Positions 33,231 to 44,308 of a stretch of DNA of 64,000 bases are shown one piece after another. Source of the DNA: Dryococelus australis (taxonomy: Eukaryota; Arthropoda; Insecta; Phasmatodea; Phasmatidae); NCBI GenBank assembly GCA_029891345.1, contig CM056993.1, forward strand, positions 107,251,300-107,315,299, written 5' to 3'. A program made the position numbers and the translations under genes. Each line of letters starts with the position of its first letter. Position 1 is the first letter of the stretch. The notes below the pieces were generated by a model. The model worked only from the letters and a program-made list of their open reading frames with translations. It did not search any database and was not told the DNA's origin.

Positions 33231-33396
33231 TACATGACATATTTAGGAACGAACCAAAAATGAAAGGTTTGATTCAAAAAGTGTGCAGGAACCGCGAATA
33301 GACTACGGGAAGATTATTTTCAGCCTGTATTTTACTTTGCAAGGCTCGGTGTTTAGTGATCTCCCGCGAGGGTAACTAAAACGTAAGCCGTTCTCA

Positions 33397-33691
33397 CTGC
33401 TCTTGGAAAATTCCGCGAATTCGTTTTAGAACAAGGTATAATTTGCACACACGTGTATTTCTGTTGTGTTTGCAATTGGCTCACAGTTCATTAGACACGT
33501 CCAGGTGAACTCTTGAACGAATACCAAACCTGCAGAGAAACAAGCAGCGAATCCGGCGCCACCCGGCCTGAGGTAAAACTGGCTACACACTAGAAGAACA
33601 GTCATGGGCACAAAGCTAGGGTCTTTAAAATACGTAGCACCGTGGAGTCTAACTTGCTGTTCGTTTAAAACGCGAACTTTTCCTGGCCCTG
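33397..33691 (+). mobile_element. hAT-like MITE, family E, eroded ends
   Basis: CTTGGAAAATTCCGCGAATT at the left pairs with AACGCGAACTTTTCCTGGCC at the right. GCAATTGGCTCACAGTTCAT and CACCGTGGAGTCTAACTTGC are family-typical. No target duplication is readable. Confidence 0.7.
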
Positions 33692-33890
33692 GTTGTGACT
33701 AATTAGTTTCACTATAGCCGAACACATTGGTTGCGGCTGATTGGTCGTGAAAACGGAAAAAGTAGTACGCATTTTTTCAATTATAGTATGAAATACCGAA
33801 GTTATGGTACACCCTACCATTATTATGGTACGCGAGATTTAGGTCATATTGACTTATCGATAAATCCAAAATGGCGGGTGGTAATCCGCC

Positions 33891-34190
33891 TTAACCCATT
33901 CAGACCCAGTGTACACAATTGTGTACATTACGCCCTTGTAGGTAATTTTTTGTATGTTGTGCACACTGCGTAACTTAGTGACCAATGATCTTACCTGTGG
34001 GTTAATGCTTCGCAATCCGTCTTACTGGACTAGGTCATAATTGGTTCATATAACTGTAGCAGAACTTGTAGACTACAGCTCATTGGTTGTGACAACGAAA
34101 CAAGTGTTATGTCGATTTTAAGTACAGCAAGCATCATGAAATTTTTTGTTTGCAACACCTGGAACCGTAAATTAAAGTGGGTCGTCCACC
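33891..34190 (+). mobile_element. piggyBac-like MITE, family G, right end lost
   Basis: Starts TTAACCCATTCAGACCCAG followed by the palindrome TGTACACAATTGTGTACA. The interior (AGGTCATAATTGGTTC, TGCAACACCTGGAA) matches the reverse copy at 36217-36522, but the right TTAA end has decayed. Confidence 0.75.
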
Positions 34191-34302
34191 TGAAGATCAC
34201 GTCAAGCTTTGCCATAACTTTGCTTTATTTTACCCTCCTCCGTTTCTGCATTGTCGATTATCGGTTCGCTATTCCGTTCTCTAGGCTCTTCCGACGGTGG
34301 TA

Positions 34303-34705
34303 TAGGCTGTTCGCGGTAAACTGAACAGTTTTGAAAGTCGTGCTCAAGACCTTCTTGTATGTAAGTACATTGTGTATTCTTCCACCATTGCCATCGGCCT
34401 GTTCACTTTATTCCTGCGTCGGTCAAGTGAAAGTGTGCAATTATTAGTTAAGCAAATAGTATTTAAAAATCTGCAAATTCCTATACGTACATGCGTTAAA
34501 ATACAAAAAGCAAAATAAATACTTTCATTTATCACAAATGCTTTCCTAACACTTTTAATTCAGCGTTAAGACACATAACTACTTTACTACATTCGTTAAC
34601 AACTTTAAAGGACGTATGCCAGCTAGTGCAACCGTTCAGGTAGAGGCAATACATTTTTTCAAAGATTTATTTCGAATAAATGTTTAATGAATCGTGAAAA
34701 TCCTA
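34303..34705 (-). mobile_element. TcA-type MITE, inverted
   Basis: TAGGCTGTTCGCGGTAAACT at the left; right end decayed to GAATCGTGAAAATCCTA. Interior matches the family in reverse. Confidence 0.75.
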
Positions 34706-34744
34706 TATAACATTCAGTGCTTTTTCCAAGCAAAATCGTCTGTA

Positions 34745-35167
34745 TAGTCCATTCACGGTTACTTCAAAAATTTTTCTGAAGTCCTGCTAAAGTTCTACTT
34801 TCAGTATATTCCTCCACATCGTGCAAACACAGCTTAGAAAATTACGTACACCGAAGGGACAGCGTACCGCATTCGTGAGCATTCTGGATAATAATACTTT
34901 GCGTTAAAACTATATCTTACTAGGCCTTTCCAACACACCTATTTTCTCACTGTTTTTAATCATTTGAATTATAAATAGCATATTATAATTTATAAATAAA
35001 ATATAAGTGAAAAGTAGATTGAGCAAAAAATAAGAGCTTTTGTGCTAACAGTAGTATAAAACGCATATGATATACGACATACTTAGGAAAGGACCAAACT
35101 CGTCAACCATGGGGTGATTTTTCAAATGTTTGATTCATAAAGTGTGAAGACACAGTGAATATACTTT
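34745..35167 (+). mobile_element. TcB-type MITE
   Basis: TAGTCCATTCACGGTTACTT after TA at the left; AGACACAGTGAATATACTTTA at the right. Confidence 0.8.
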
Positions 35168-35224
35168 AGCAAGGAAGTCACGGAAGTCGTGTCAATGCCA
35201 CGCTCGGAAGATAAATATAAAAAA

Positions 35225-35580
35225 AAAGTTATGCGAGAGACGGCGACTCGGGGAGATGCTGACACGCCCCGGAAGCCCCTCCCCCACCTCCCCTCTGGAC
35301 GTCTAGACGAGGGGGCACGCGTGGCTGTAGTGGCACGCCTGACGGCGCAATGTCTGCTGCCCGGGGGGGTCGACGCACGCTCGTGCTCGTCGACGTAGCG
35401 TCGTCCGGTTGCGTGCGCGATTCAGCACCGGCGATGTCTCGTACTTGTACACCGAACATAACTTCCTTGGTCAGCAAACATCCCCACCCATTCCTCTCCT
35501 CTTCCTCCGCCGCGCAAGACACTGTGTTTCTGCGGTCAGAGGAAGCTTGGCTGCACTGCCAACAAGGTTTTGCAAGGAGA
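35225..35580. other. GC- and CpG-rich island, unassigned
   Basis: Dense CpG, a run of seven G and several open frames on both strands (minus strand to 161 residues). No family resemblance. Candidate promoter or exon of an unseen gene, or a GC-rich repeat. Confidence 0.4.
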
Positions 35581-35689
35581 GGCACAGTGTAACTGGAATA
35601 CGTGAACACGAATTGCAATTCTCTTCTTCCTGCTCGTTTCATATCCTTCTCAGCACATGAAAAAAAAAAGAGAGATTGGCCCTCTTTGA

Positions 35690-36105
35690 TCAACAAATTG
35701 AGGTCTGCACACATTTACTCGTTCTTGAGATAAACACCGGTTCTGTTGGTGTCTGTGGTAGAACTCACCATCGCCACTCCTATTGGTCCGTACCACGTCG
35801 GACACTACCATGTACTTTACAGCGTTCAGTATTGGCCGGTAATCAACCAATGGAAAGCCGAGCACAATCAAATGTCCTTCATCGTATAAACGGATTTACA
35901 ATCTATCATGTCCCTGTGAGTGGCTATAAAAACTATTCTATCGTTAACTATGGCATTGTTTCTGCACTGCCGTGTTCTTGTGAGGTCGTGTTAAACACTA
36001 GTCGAACAAAGACTGCACATCCATGCGAGTTTTGTTCTGAACAATAAAGAAATATTCAAATTAACTTTACTCGAGCTACACTCGGGCATAGTGTACAAAG
36101 TGTTA
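35690..36105 (+). repeat. Interspersed repeat J, diverged copy
   Basis: Matches 10358-10812 from ATTGAGGTCTGCAC through GTGTTCTTGTGAGGTC to the CTCGAGCTACACTCG block, with many substitutions and small gaps. Confidence 0.75.
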
Positions 36106-36216
36106 GGGGAAACTGCGCGTCTGTTGGAAACATAACTGTATCATTATTTTACGTATTATTATTTGTATTGGAATTACAAAACATGTTCTCCTGCATATGA
36201 AAAACAAAGGGGATTT

Positions 36217-36522
36217 TTAACCCTTTCAGACTCAATTTAATTTACGATTTCAGGTGTTGCAAAATATAAATTTTATTATGCGTGCTGTACGTAAGTCGAC
36301 ACAACAATTGTTTCGCAGTTGCAGCCGATGAGCTGTAAGGCTATATGTTCGGCTACAGTTATGTGAACCAATTATGACCTAAACGAGTAAAATGGTCTGT
36401 GAATCATTTACGCACAGGTAAATTCTTAGGTCATTGAGTTTGGCAGTGTGAAGTACAGTTTAAAAAATACCTACACGTTCGTAATGTACACAATTGTGTA
36501 CACTGGGGTCTGAATGGGTTAA
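36217..36522 (-). mobile_element. piggyBac-like MITE, family G, complete
   Basis: Bounded by TTAA on both sides (36217-36220 and 36519-36522), with ends TTAACCCTTTCAGACTCA and GTCTGAATGGGTTAA. The palindrome TGTACACAATTGTGTACA lies 18 bases inside the right end. TTAA target and CCC/GGG next to it are typical of piggyBac elements. Confidence 0.85.
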
Positions 36523-37190
36523 CACGTAACCAATTAATTCGATTCTATTTTAATTCGAAATAAGGACATATTCATAATCACTTTTACTAAACCGCAACCA
36601 AATTATCAGGAAACATTCTAGACAACGCGTTAGAGTTTTATTAATTTTTTATGTCAGTTAAAATGTTTATTAGTTTAAGTGTATGGGAAAGGACGAGTTT
36701 AATGAACCATATAGGACTATATATTTTTTTACTTTTTAAGTTTGAAAATAAGCTTCAAAATATTCTAGGGTTGTGCGAAAGTGACTTTTTGTTTAATAGA
36801 AAGAAAAATAAAAATATATTGATGTATTTCATGAAACTGAAAACAAAATGGAAAATAATAAAATCTAACCGGAAATAGTCTAGTTCGTTTTTGTAGATAC
36901 TCATACAGCTCAAAACATATCTTACAGCGAGGTCCATCTGTTTCAACTGTAGCAGACAGGCTAAACCATGAGATAGCTTCGCATATCCTCTAAACTTTTT
37001 GGGGTTCCATAGTTTTCCAATCTTTCTGTGCCTAATCGTGTGAAGTAGTACTTAAACTCTACTTCTTGTTTGAAGCGTGGAGCTACACAGTTTTCATTAG
37101 CATTTTGTTTTGAATATTTTCTAATTTTGTAGATATCAAATGAATAAATGATAACAAATGACAGATCTAGGTAGGTAGAGCTTAAAACTT
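36523..37190. other. AT-rich DNA without recognised feature
   Basis: Short K/F-rich frames on both strands reflect base composition only. Confidence 0.45.
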
Positions 37191-37194
37191 AGTT

Positions 37195-37641
37195 GACTAC
37201 TCTCAAGTGTAGCTCGAGCAAAGATAATTTGAAAATCTCTTTGTCATTCAGAACAAAACTCCCATGGATAGGCAGTCTTTGTTCGGCTAGTTTTTAACAT
37301 GACCTCACAAGAACACGGCAGCGCAGTAACAATGATATTGCTAACGATAGAATTTAATTTTTTTTTGCCAGTCAAAGGGACATGATTGATTGTAAATCAT
37401 ATTAATATGATAAAGGACATTTTATTGGGCCAATACCAGCTTGGCTCTCCATTGATTGATGGACGTCCAATTATGAACGCTGTAAAGCACAGGGTATTGC
37501 CCGGTGTGGTATGAACCAACAGGAATATTGTAAGTTATTACACGGACCCCAACAGACTCGGTGTTCTTGCAATAGTGGATATAGGTGACGCTTCAAATTC
37601 GTCTTAAGTACCAGCAAATTTGTGCAGACCTCAATGTGCTA
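37195..37641 (-). repeat. Interspersed repeat J, near-identical inverted copy
   Basis: Nearly base-for-base reverse complement of 10358-10812 over more than 400 bases, including ATGGATAGGCAGTCTTTGTT and the run before GCCAGTCAAAGGGACATG. It ends beside a piggyBac-like end. Confidence 0.82.
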
Positions 37642-37901
37642 ACCCGTTCAGTGAGTGTCCACGATGGTGGACATGTTGACGGCACGTTACACAGCGATGA
37701 ATCAGTACCCAATGTCTTTAAAGTCTTGTAACGGCTAACGTGATTTGTGATCGTTACCACGCCTCTCATTTATGACTGGATGATGGTAACGTCTATATTA
37801 ACACCGCGCGTTGTTCAGTGGTTGTAAAATGGACAGTAGACACAAGTACAGTAACACCAAATTACTGCTCACAAATTAATCGCTTTGGTCGAACGGGTTA
37901 A
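37638..37901 (+). mobile_element. piggyBac-like MITE, family H
   Basis: Left end CTAACCCGTTCAGTGAGTG (one change from TTAA), then the near-palindrome GTCCACGATGGTGGAC. Right end GAACGGGTTAA. A second H-type end begins at the same TTAA. Confidence 0.65.
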
Positions 37902-38102
37902 TCCGTTCAGTCATCGTGTCCACACGATCGTGGACTCGGAACGAGATTTACGACAGGTGTTAGCATGGCATCAGTGCCTTGCTTTCCTTCTGACTAACAT
38001 TATTTGCGGAATTGTTTGCGTCTCTTTGACAAGAATGATTGCAGCCCATATCACCGAACACGCAGCACGTTGTTTGCTGGCTGCAACACAAGTGCACTGC
38101 TT
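37898..38102 (+). mobile_element. piggyBac-like family H, second left end
   Basis: TTAATCCGTTCAGTCATCGT followed by GTCCACACGATCGTGGAC. No right end is clear; a TTAA at 38100-38103 precedes the next TcA and might be its border. Confidence 0.5.
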
Positions 38103-38489
38103 AAAGGCTGGTCACGATTAAGTGAGCACTTTTGTAATCAACCTCGGAAAAATATCACTGCTCCTACCTGCATATATTTTAACGAGCACACTGAGTAACA
38201 GGTGCCCAGTAAAGTTGGTAACGATGGAGGGAAAGTAGTTCCATATAACCACGCCGAATAAAAAGTGCTGGTTAACTATTTGTACCGACTTAAATTATTT
38301 ATTTCGCTGACTGTTTTTTTAAATGCATCAAAGTGTAAAAATTAAAGGATTTTTAAAATACTTACTTTTCTAATAATTTCACAATTTCACTGGATCGATG
38401 TATGAATAAAGTGATGAGGTCCATGACAATGTTAATTTCACATAAAGTCTATTACTACATAACGTGCTCATTTTACCGTGAATAGCCTA
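38103..38489 (+). mobile_element. TcA-type MITE
   Basis: AAGGCTGGTCACGATTAAGT to ATTTTACCGTGAATAGCCTA, with TA on both sides. Slightly shortened right arm. Confidence 0.8.
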
Positions 38490-38891
38490 TACCAAAACTT
38501 TACATAACTGCAACTCAAAAATTAATGTACGTTGGAACGGGTTAGAAAACTGCGCTTAAAAAAATATAAAGTGCAATTTGTAACTGTTTTTATTATTTTT
38601 TTCTCTTTGAATATATTTTAATAGGGCGAAAGTTAAAAAAAAAATGCATTTTTTTTTTTTTTTTTTAAATACCATTCCTGGAGGGAAAGTCACACTTATA
38701 GAACATTTATTTGCTGAAATACACGTACATGCACACTGATTTTACAAACTATATTTTACAAGGGAGTCCCGTTAACAATTTCAGTACCAAATAAATATAT
38801 CCAAGGCCCTTTTTTGTCCTGAACTGTTCTAGTGTAGGTATAACATTCTGTCATGTAGTGACCAATAAAAACGTGCCTGTGTGTGAAGCGG
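38490..38891. other. AT-rich DNA with A and T runs
   Basis: No repeat family or gene recognised. Confidence 0.45.
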
Positions 38892-39408
38892 GAGTCACAT
38901 AGACCCGACAAACACAACACGACACGACAAAAATCGCAACCACGACACAACAGTTATATTTTCAAAGCGACTGCTCGAATTTACAGCCCGACAGTTTACT
39001 GACGCGACACGACGAGTAGACTTCTTCGGAACCATTTAGAAGGCGTTGATTAACTTCACTAGTTTCAAAAGCGGTGGGCAGACGGGAAATTTGGAACACA
39101 TAATGGTGACAAAGTGTTATGGCTAATGCATACAAAGGTAAAATTATTATTTTAAATAGTCAAGTACAGTAATTTTCAAAATATTTATCTTTTAAGCTGC
39201 GTATTTTGTATTATAAGGAAAGATCGATATACAATTTCATTTTGTAAGGTTACACATCCTGTGCGTCATGCCGCACGACACGACGGAAACATAATTGCTG
39301 GCCAGACGACAGAATTGTCGGGCTTACGTCTGACCTATCTTGTATTTCATTGGTTGTTTAGTGTCGTGTCGGGGTTGTCATGTCGTACTTGTCGGGGCTA
39401 TGTGACTC
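38892..39408. mobile_element. Inverted-repeat element with CGACA-rich ends
   Basis: Left GAGTCACATAGACCCGACAA, then repeated ACGACACGAC units. Right GTCGTGTCGGGG ... GTCGGGGCTATGTGACTC. The arms pair over about 35 bases with CGACA-type units inside both. No coding capacity; target duplication not clear; superfamily unknown. Confidence 0.65.
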
Positions 39409-39679
39409 AGCAACGAATTACAGTACGTCACCCACGGACTTCTTTCACTGGACGTGTGTTTCCTGCTCTGTACAGTGCAGACCATTAACCCCTTAACGTA
39501 CACATTAATTCTTCCTTTCTGATATTGCAAAACAAAAATTATTTGGCGTGGGAAGTACTAATAAATTCCTTAGAATACCTGACATTTTGGAACCTATGGA
39601 AAGGGAGTCAGTAGATCCGGTACACAAGAAACCGCCAACTATAAAACACCTTGTTTGTGTGTCAGTGGTAACCAATATC

Positions 39680-39972
39680 TAGGGACCTGTAAAATTCGCG
39701 TTATTTTGTGACATCAAGCTAAAATTCACAGTACTATATATACTCGATCTGGCGTCATTTCTGCATTGGTTGCGGCCTAAATGTTAAGTCACGCCTTTTC
39801 TGAGTGAACTGCACGTGATTGGGGCACACAATTGTGAAGTCTTCATTTATTGACGCAGAGTTACCCGGGGCGTGTCAAATAAAGAATGCTCCAATGACAC
39901 ACGCATTGCAAAGGAAAAGTATTTTAAGTTTAACATGCCCTCAAATGATAACGCGAATTTTGCCGGTCTTTA
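39680..39972 (-). mobile_element. hAT-like MITE, family F
   Basis: TAGGGACCTGTAAAATTCGC and GCGAATTTTGCCGGTCTTTA are inverse ends. Flanks CCAATATC and CCAATAAC differ at one base. On the minus strand: TATATATAGTACTGTGAATTTTAGC, split by position as TATATATA (about 39736-39743) and GAATTTTA beside it. Confidence 0.85.
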
Positions 39973-40353
39973 CCAATAACATCGTACAGGGAAATGTAAT
40001 GAATACATTGGCGCTACCATCTGGACCTGTGCTGTATTTCACCTATTCTTCAACATACCTAGCGTGAACGAGTATACTCGGGATAACATGTTAAGAGGTT
40101 AAAGCCACTTTCTGCGCAGCATCCCAGATGCAGGAGACTGTGAAAGGATCAAGGGTTGAGGAACAGTCAGCGAACCTCCAACTGACCAGACAGACGACCA
40201 AGCAAGCAGTCTGTCCATGCTCAGGGCGCTCGTGGAACAACTCGCGCGTTGTTACGAGATTCTCAGCTCTAGTACTCATGGTCCAGCCAGCTACGGCCGG
40301 AGATCTGCTCTCCCTCCCACTGTTCGTCCGGGGCAGTAGTCACAAGCCAAGTA
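39973..40353. other. No recognised feature
   Basis: Mixed composition; no gene or repeat support. Confidence 0.4.
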
Positions 40354-40734
40354 AAGGCTGCTCACGATAAACTGAGCACATTTGAAATCAACCTTAGCAA
40401 AAATCCACTGCTCCTGCTTGCATACATTTTAACGGGTGCACTGAGTGATACGCGCCTAGTAAAGATGGCAGCGTCGATTAAAAAGTGTTAATTTAAATTA
40501 TCACAAATATTTACATATTTCTTTCACACTCTGTGTTTTTTAAAACATCAAAGTGTAAAAACAAGCAGAGTATAAAATATTTACTTTCTCTAATAATTTA
40601 ACAGTTTCACTTGAATAAAGTGACGAGGCCCATGGCAATGTTCATTTTACATAAGGCGGGAGAATACACAACGTACGTACAAGTAGATCTTAAGCAGGGC
40701 TTTCAAAAGTGCTCAGTTTACAGTGAACAGCTAA
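40354..40734 (+). mobile_element. TcA-type MITE
   Basis: AAGGCTGCTCACGATAAACT to CAGTTTACAGTGAACAGCT. Interior shortened but in family order. Confidence 0.78.
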
Positions 40735-41000
40735 TGACAGATTATTTAATAACACAAAGGTGAAATAGCCGGTTAAACCTCGAAATCCTGTCGAACACGC
40801 CATAAAAATGGCGTCATCGGATAGTGACATGTTGGAAAGCAGTTTGCCTATCACGCCGATTGGTAACTTACTCCCCGACCGGTAGCCCAGCCAGCAAATA
40901 AGGGAAAAACTTCGCAGCATGTAATAGACAATCAGAGACACAAGGCCTCTTCCAGAGTTTTGTGCAGCCAATCAGAGAATGAGTACGGCCACAACTAAGG
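40735..41000 (-). repeat. CCAAT-rich interspersed repeat M, inverted copy
   Basis: ACAAAGGTGAAATAGCCGG matches the 31630 copy, and CAATCAGAGACACAAGGCC is the inverse of the GGCCTTGTGTCTGATTGG block of the other copies. Confidence 0.5.
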
Positions 41001-41939
41001 AGCCGCCACGACATTTCGCGTTTATATACTTCTCTGTGGCCAAGTCAAATGATCAAGTCAAACATAACGCGCCTCTCTTGTGTGGCCACAGTTGGAGCCT
41101 TATGCTGGATTTACAACGCCACGACGAGGTCGTCCTGGCAGTCAGACATGACGTTACAGCCACACCATTTCCGCCACCAAAATTAGTTCCATTTTTACAA
41201 TACCCCAACAGTTTCCCTCCCAACAAGTGGTTCGTGGCTTTCAGCAGATCCTAGAATAGAATGGCCAGTAACTTGCTATGAAGTGTGAATAAATCACAAA
41301 TAATTGTACACTATTTCGTTTTGATAACTTTATAAACGAAGCATTTTTGGATTTTGGAGTAGTTTTTTTTCCACAAATATTTTTCTTCGTTAATTCATTA
41401 GCTTTCTGTTACCATATAACCAGAATGTACACGTAAAAAACATGTGCTCAATTTGAAATTTATATCAGTAGTGAAATCCGCAAAACATTTTGTTTTTAAG
41501 GTTGTTTATTATTTTTTTCTACGGCCAAGCAAGGCCGACCGTCAGACACCCGATGAAAGTAAAAATAGAAAATAATATTGTCGGACTGTATACTATATAT
41601 ACTATGTATATATAACTAAATAAAAAATATATATTATGAACAGGTAATAAATTATAAATCACTCTATTAAAAAATTCATAATTTTTACTTACAATTTACC
41701 ATGACTGTGTATCAACATGAAGATGTCTGCTGCTATAACACACATACTTTATACAAACTCCGCAAACCTAAACATATTTGTACGCTATGTTTTTGACATT
41801 GTTGTGGGTATAATTCAGAATGCGACTTTCTCTTCAATTTGGAAATCTTAATTTTTTTTGTCTCTAGTATTGGGATTAGCTCCCTGTCGAAATATAAACT
41901 GGTGAATTCGTAAACAGGAAATTTTTAGTGACTATTATG
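41001..41939. other. No recognised feature
   Basis: Mixed then AT-rich DNA with a TA-rich stretch near 41590-41640. No supported gene. Confidence 0.4.
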
Positions 41940-42815
41940 TCGACAGCTGCCTGAAGCAGACATAGTCTCTCTCGTTCCCGACACACAGCTTATAAGTCGC
42001 CGCAAATGCTAGACTAGACTCATTGCTTCAACAACCTCCCAGCTGAGCGGACGTGTTTTTAATTCATTTAACGTACGCTATTGTGTCTAGTACAGTTTAA
42101 TTTATATATTGCTACATGTTCTGAAATCGTTGTAGATACAATTCGTTACTTGATTTCTTTATGACACCAGGATAGTCATGCACTTGCATTCGTTTTAATT
42201 GGATTTTTAAAAAGTCGCTGTGTATTTGCATGTCAATCGTTCTTAATATCTTCTGTTTGTCCACCAGTCTCTCTTGTTTGGCATCATTATCATACAGGAT
42301 GGGTTAGGAAACTTACATAAATCGTATTTACGTCTCTTTTTGTTTAATTCATTGTGTATTTCCTAATAATTCAATTTCTCAGAAATACACCATTACCTCA
42401 GTCGCCTGCCAGACGGGAAGGAATTCAACACCATTGAAAATTAATATTACACAGCACCTATATACACCCCTTCCCCAACACATCACACCTCAGCACAACA
42501 TCAAAGCTCCAAGGGTGAGGACCTCTCCCCAACAACAAAATAAATAAATAAATAAAGTCCTTAGAACACTCTTGTGCCAAACTATATACTTATCAATTCA
42601 CACAAAATCCAAAAATAAAAATAAAAATTGAATTATTCAATTAAATTAACTGGGTCTATCAATCTAATTATCATACCATTAAATTTATCGGATTAAGATT
42701 ATTGGATTAAAAATTGATCAGATTAATGATTAATCCGACCATCAACATGATATCAAATTGATAATCCGATTAATCAAAAGTGTTTCAGAACACCCCCGGA
42801 CCTACTACTAATGGC
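41940..42815 (+). mobile_element. Long-inverted-repeat element, truncated second copy
   Basis: Matches the right half of the 19140-21105 element: ACACAGCTTATAAG, TTGATTTCTTTATGACACC, CATACAGGAnGGGTTAG, and the right arm with TAATCCGAT units and GATATCAAATTGATAATC, ending GGACCTACTACT. The left arm is missing. Confidence 0.75.
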
Positions 42816-43224
42816 GTGCGGTGAAGGTTGCAAGGTAAGCTGGTGCTTGCTCAGTGCTGTACACACCGGCGCTCGCAGAGGCAACTAGTAATCAGAGTGG
42901 AGCGGGGAGAAACAGAATGTATTGCGGCCACTCACAAGAGAGCGGCGAGGATACCCATTACACACATGCTGCAACGTCGACTGCACTACTACGTTCAAGT
43001 GGCCGATGTGTAAACTAGCGACCGATTAGGTACAGCACAGAGCAAAACCTAGCTTAAATTGCAACACTTCACCACACTTTGCTGTCTTCAGGTACCGTCG
43101 TCTTCAGCTTCTTTGCAACACAAACTTTTACTTCTTGATAACGATGAAGAGTGGACGAGTACTTAGAGACGAAATTGTACGGCATTTCCATTGATGTGGG
43201 GCGTAGCCATTCGCTGATTGGTTG
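42816..43224. other. No recognised feature
   Basis: Mixed composition with short frames only. Confidence 0.4.
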
Positions 43225-43350
43225 CGCGGGCCTCTGGGAATGGGCCTCGTGTCTGATTGGCTACGCCATGCTATGAAAGATCCCCTGTTGACTGTGCTGA
43301 TGGCTGGCCGAGTAGGTTACCGCAGGCGCTGACTGGTGGACGGTGTTCAA
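43225..43350 (+). repeat. CCAAT-rich interspersed repeat M, copy 5
   Basis: GGGCCTCGTGTCTGATTGGC and GGCGCTGACTGGTGGACGGT match the 10830 copy. Confidence 0.55.
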
Positions 43351-43497
43351 ACATTTCGCTGCAAGTGCTGCTGTAGTTAGCGTTACAAACGGTCGCTTCA
43401 CATCTGTATTAATAAGTACTCTGTGCTGATGATTCACACGGGTGATTAATCATAGTTACGCCACCGGATTGCTTAATTGAAATTTCGTTGTATTTCT

Positions 43498-43590
43498 GCC
43501 CGTTTAGTTATCGTGCCCACGATAGTGGATTCGTTGCACATGAACTATACTCATGACCTGTGTTGCACACAACAATGTATCACTGCCCAG
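43498..43590 (+). mobile_element. piggyBac-like family H end, fragment
   Basis: CCCGTTTAGTTATCGTGCCC then CACGATAGTGGATTCG resembles the 37898 copy. No TTAA is preserved. Confidence 0.4.
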
Positions 43591-43605
43591 TCTTTCTTGT
43601 GACTA

Positions 43606-44308
43606 TAGGCTTTCAAGGTAAAATGAGCACTTTTGAAAGCGCTGCTCAAGATCTACTTGTATGCACGTTGTGTATTCTTCCGGCGCATGTAAAATTAACA
43701 CTGCCACGGGTCTCATCATTAGGGCCACCGGTTTTTCGCGAAAAGTTTTACGCGGAGGGTAAACTTCAATATGCTATATGCACACTTGCAGTCTTCATTT
43801 GGTTATTGGCCGCTTGCCTTTGTGTGAAGACAGTCTGTTACGTGACTGAGCCAATCAAAGCTAAGTTTCTCCGATACTGATCGTCCGTGATTCGCGGGCG
43901 GACAGATAAGATGCGTAACAATTCAAATGACCCAGTTACGAAAATGGTTCTGAACTAAAGTACGTTGGAACACAACATCCTGAAATCTTTTCGCGAAAAA
44001 CAGGTGCTCCTACACATCACTTTATGCATCGGTCAAGTAAAACTACGCACTTAATGGAAAAGTAAATATTTTACAAATCTGACTGATACACTAAAAACAG
44101 AAAGTTGAATAAATGATTTAAGTGATCGATCACAAATGTTAACCCAAAACTTTTAATACAACGTTAAGACATTAAACTATTTTCCCTTCCATCCTTACCA
44201 ACTTTACTGGGCGCATGTCACCCAGTGAGCCCGTTAAAATATATGCAGGTAGGAGCAGGGACATTTTTCTAAGGTTGATTTCAAAAGTGCTCACTAGTGA
44301 ACGGCGTG
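43606..44308 (-). mobile_element. TcA-type MITE interrupted by a hAT-like element
   Basis: Reverse TcA (left end TAGGCTTTCAAGGTAAAATG) is split at its CTCATCACTTTAT segment. The remainder resumes at 44013 and ends with a decayed AGTGAACGGCGTGTA. Confidence 0.82.
43720..44012 (-). mobile_element. hAT-like MITE, family C, nested in TcA
   Basis: TAGGGCCACCGGTTTTTCGC and GAAAAACAGGTGCTCCTA are inverse ends. Flanks CTCATCAT and CACATCAC agree at 6 of 8, and the host family reads CTCATCAC there. The module on the minus strand is ATTGAAGTTTACC, and GAGCCAATCAAAG is present. Confidence 0.86.

Larger units (their letters stand above)
32420..33305 (+). mobile_element. TcB-type MITE carrying two D elements
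   Basis: A plus-orientation TcB (left end TAAGCCATTCATGGTTATTT) is split at its TACGTGACATATTTAGG segment by two hAT-like elements and resumes at 33239 through AACCGCGAATAGACTA. Confidence 0.85.
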
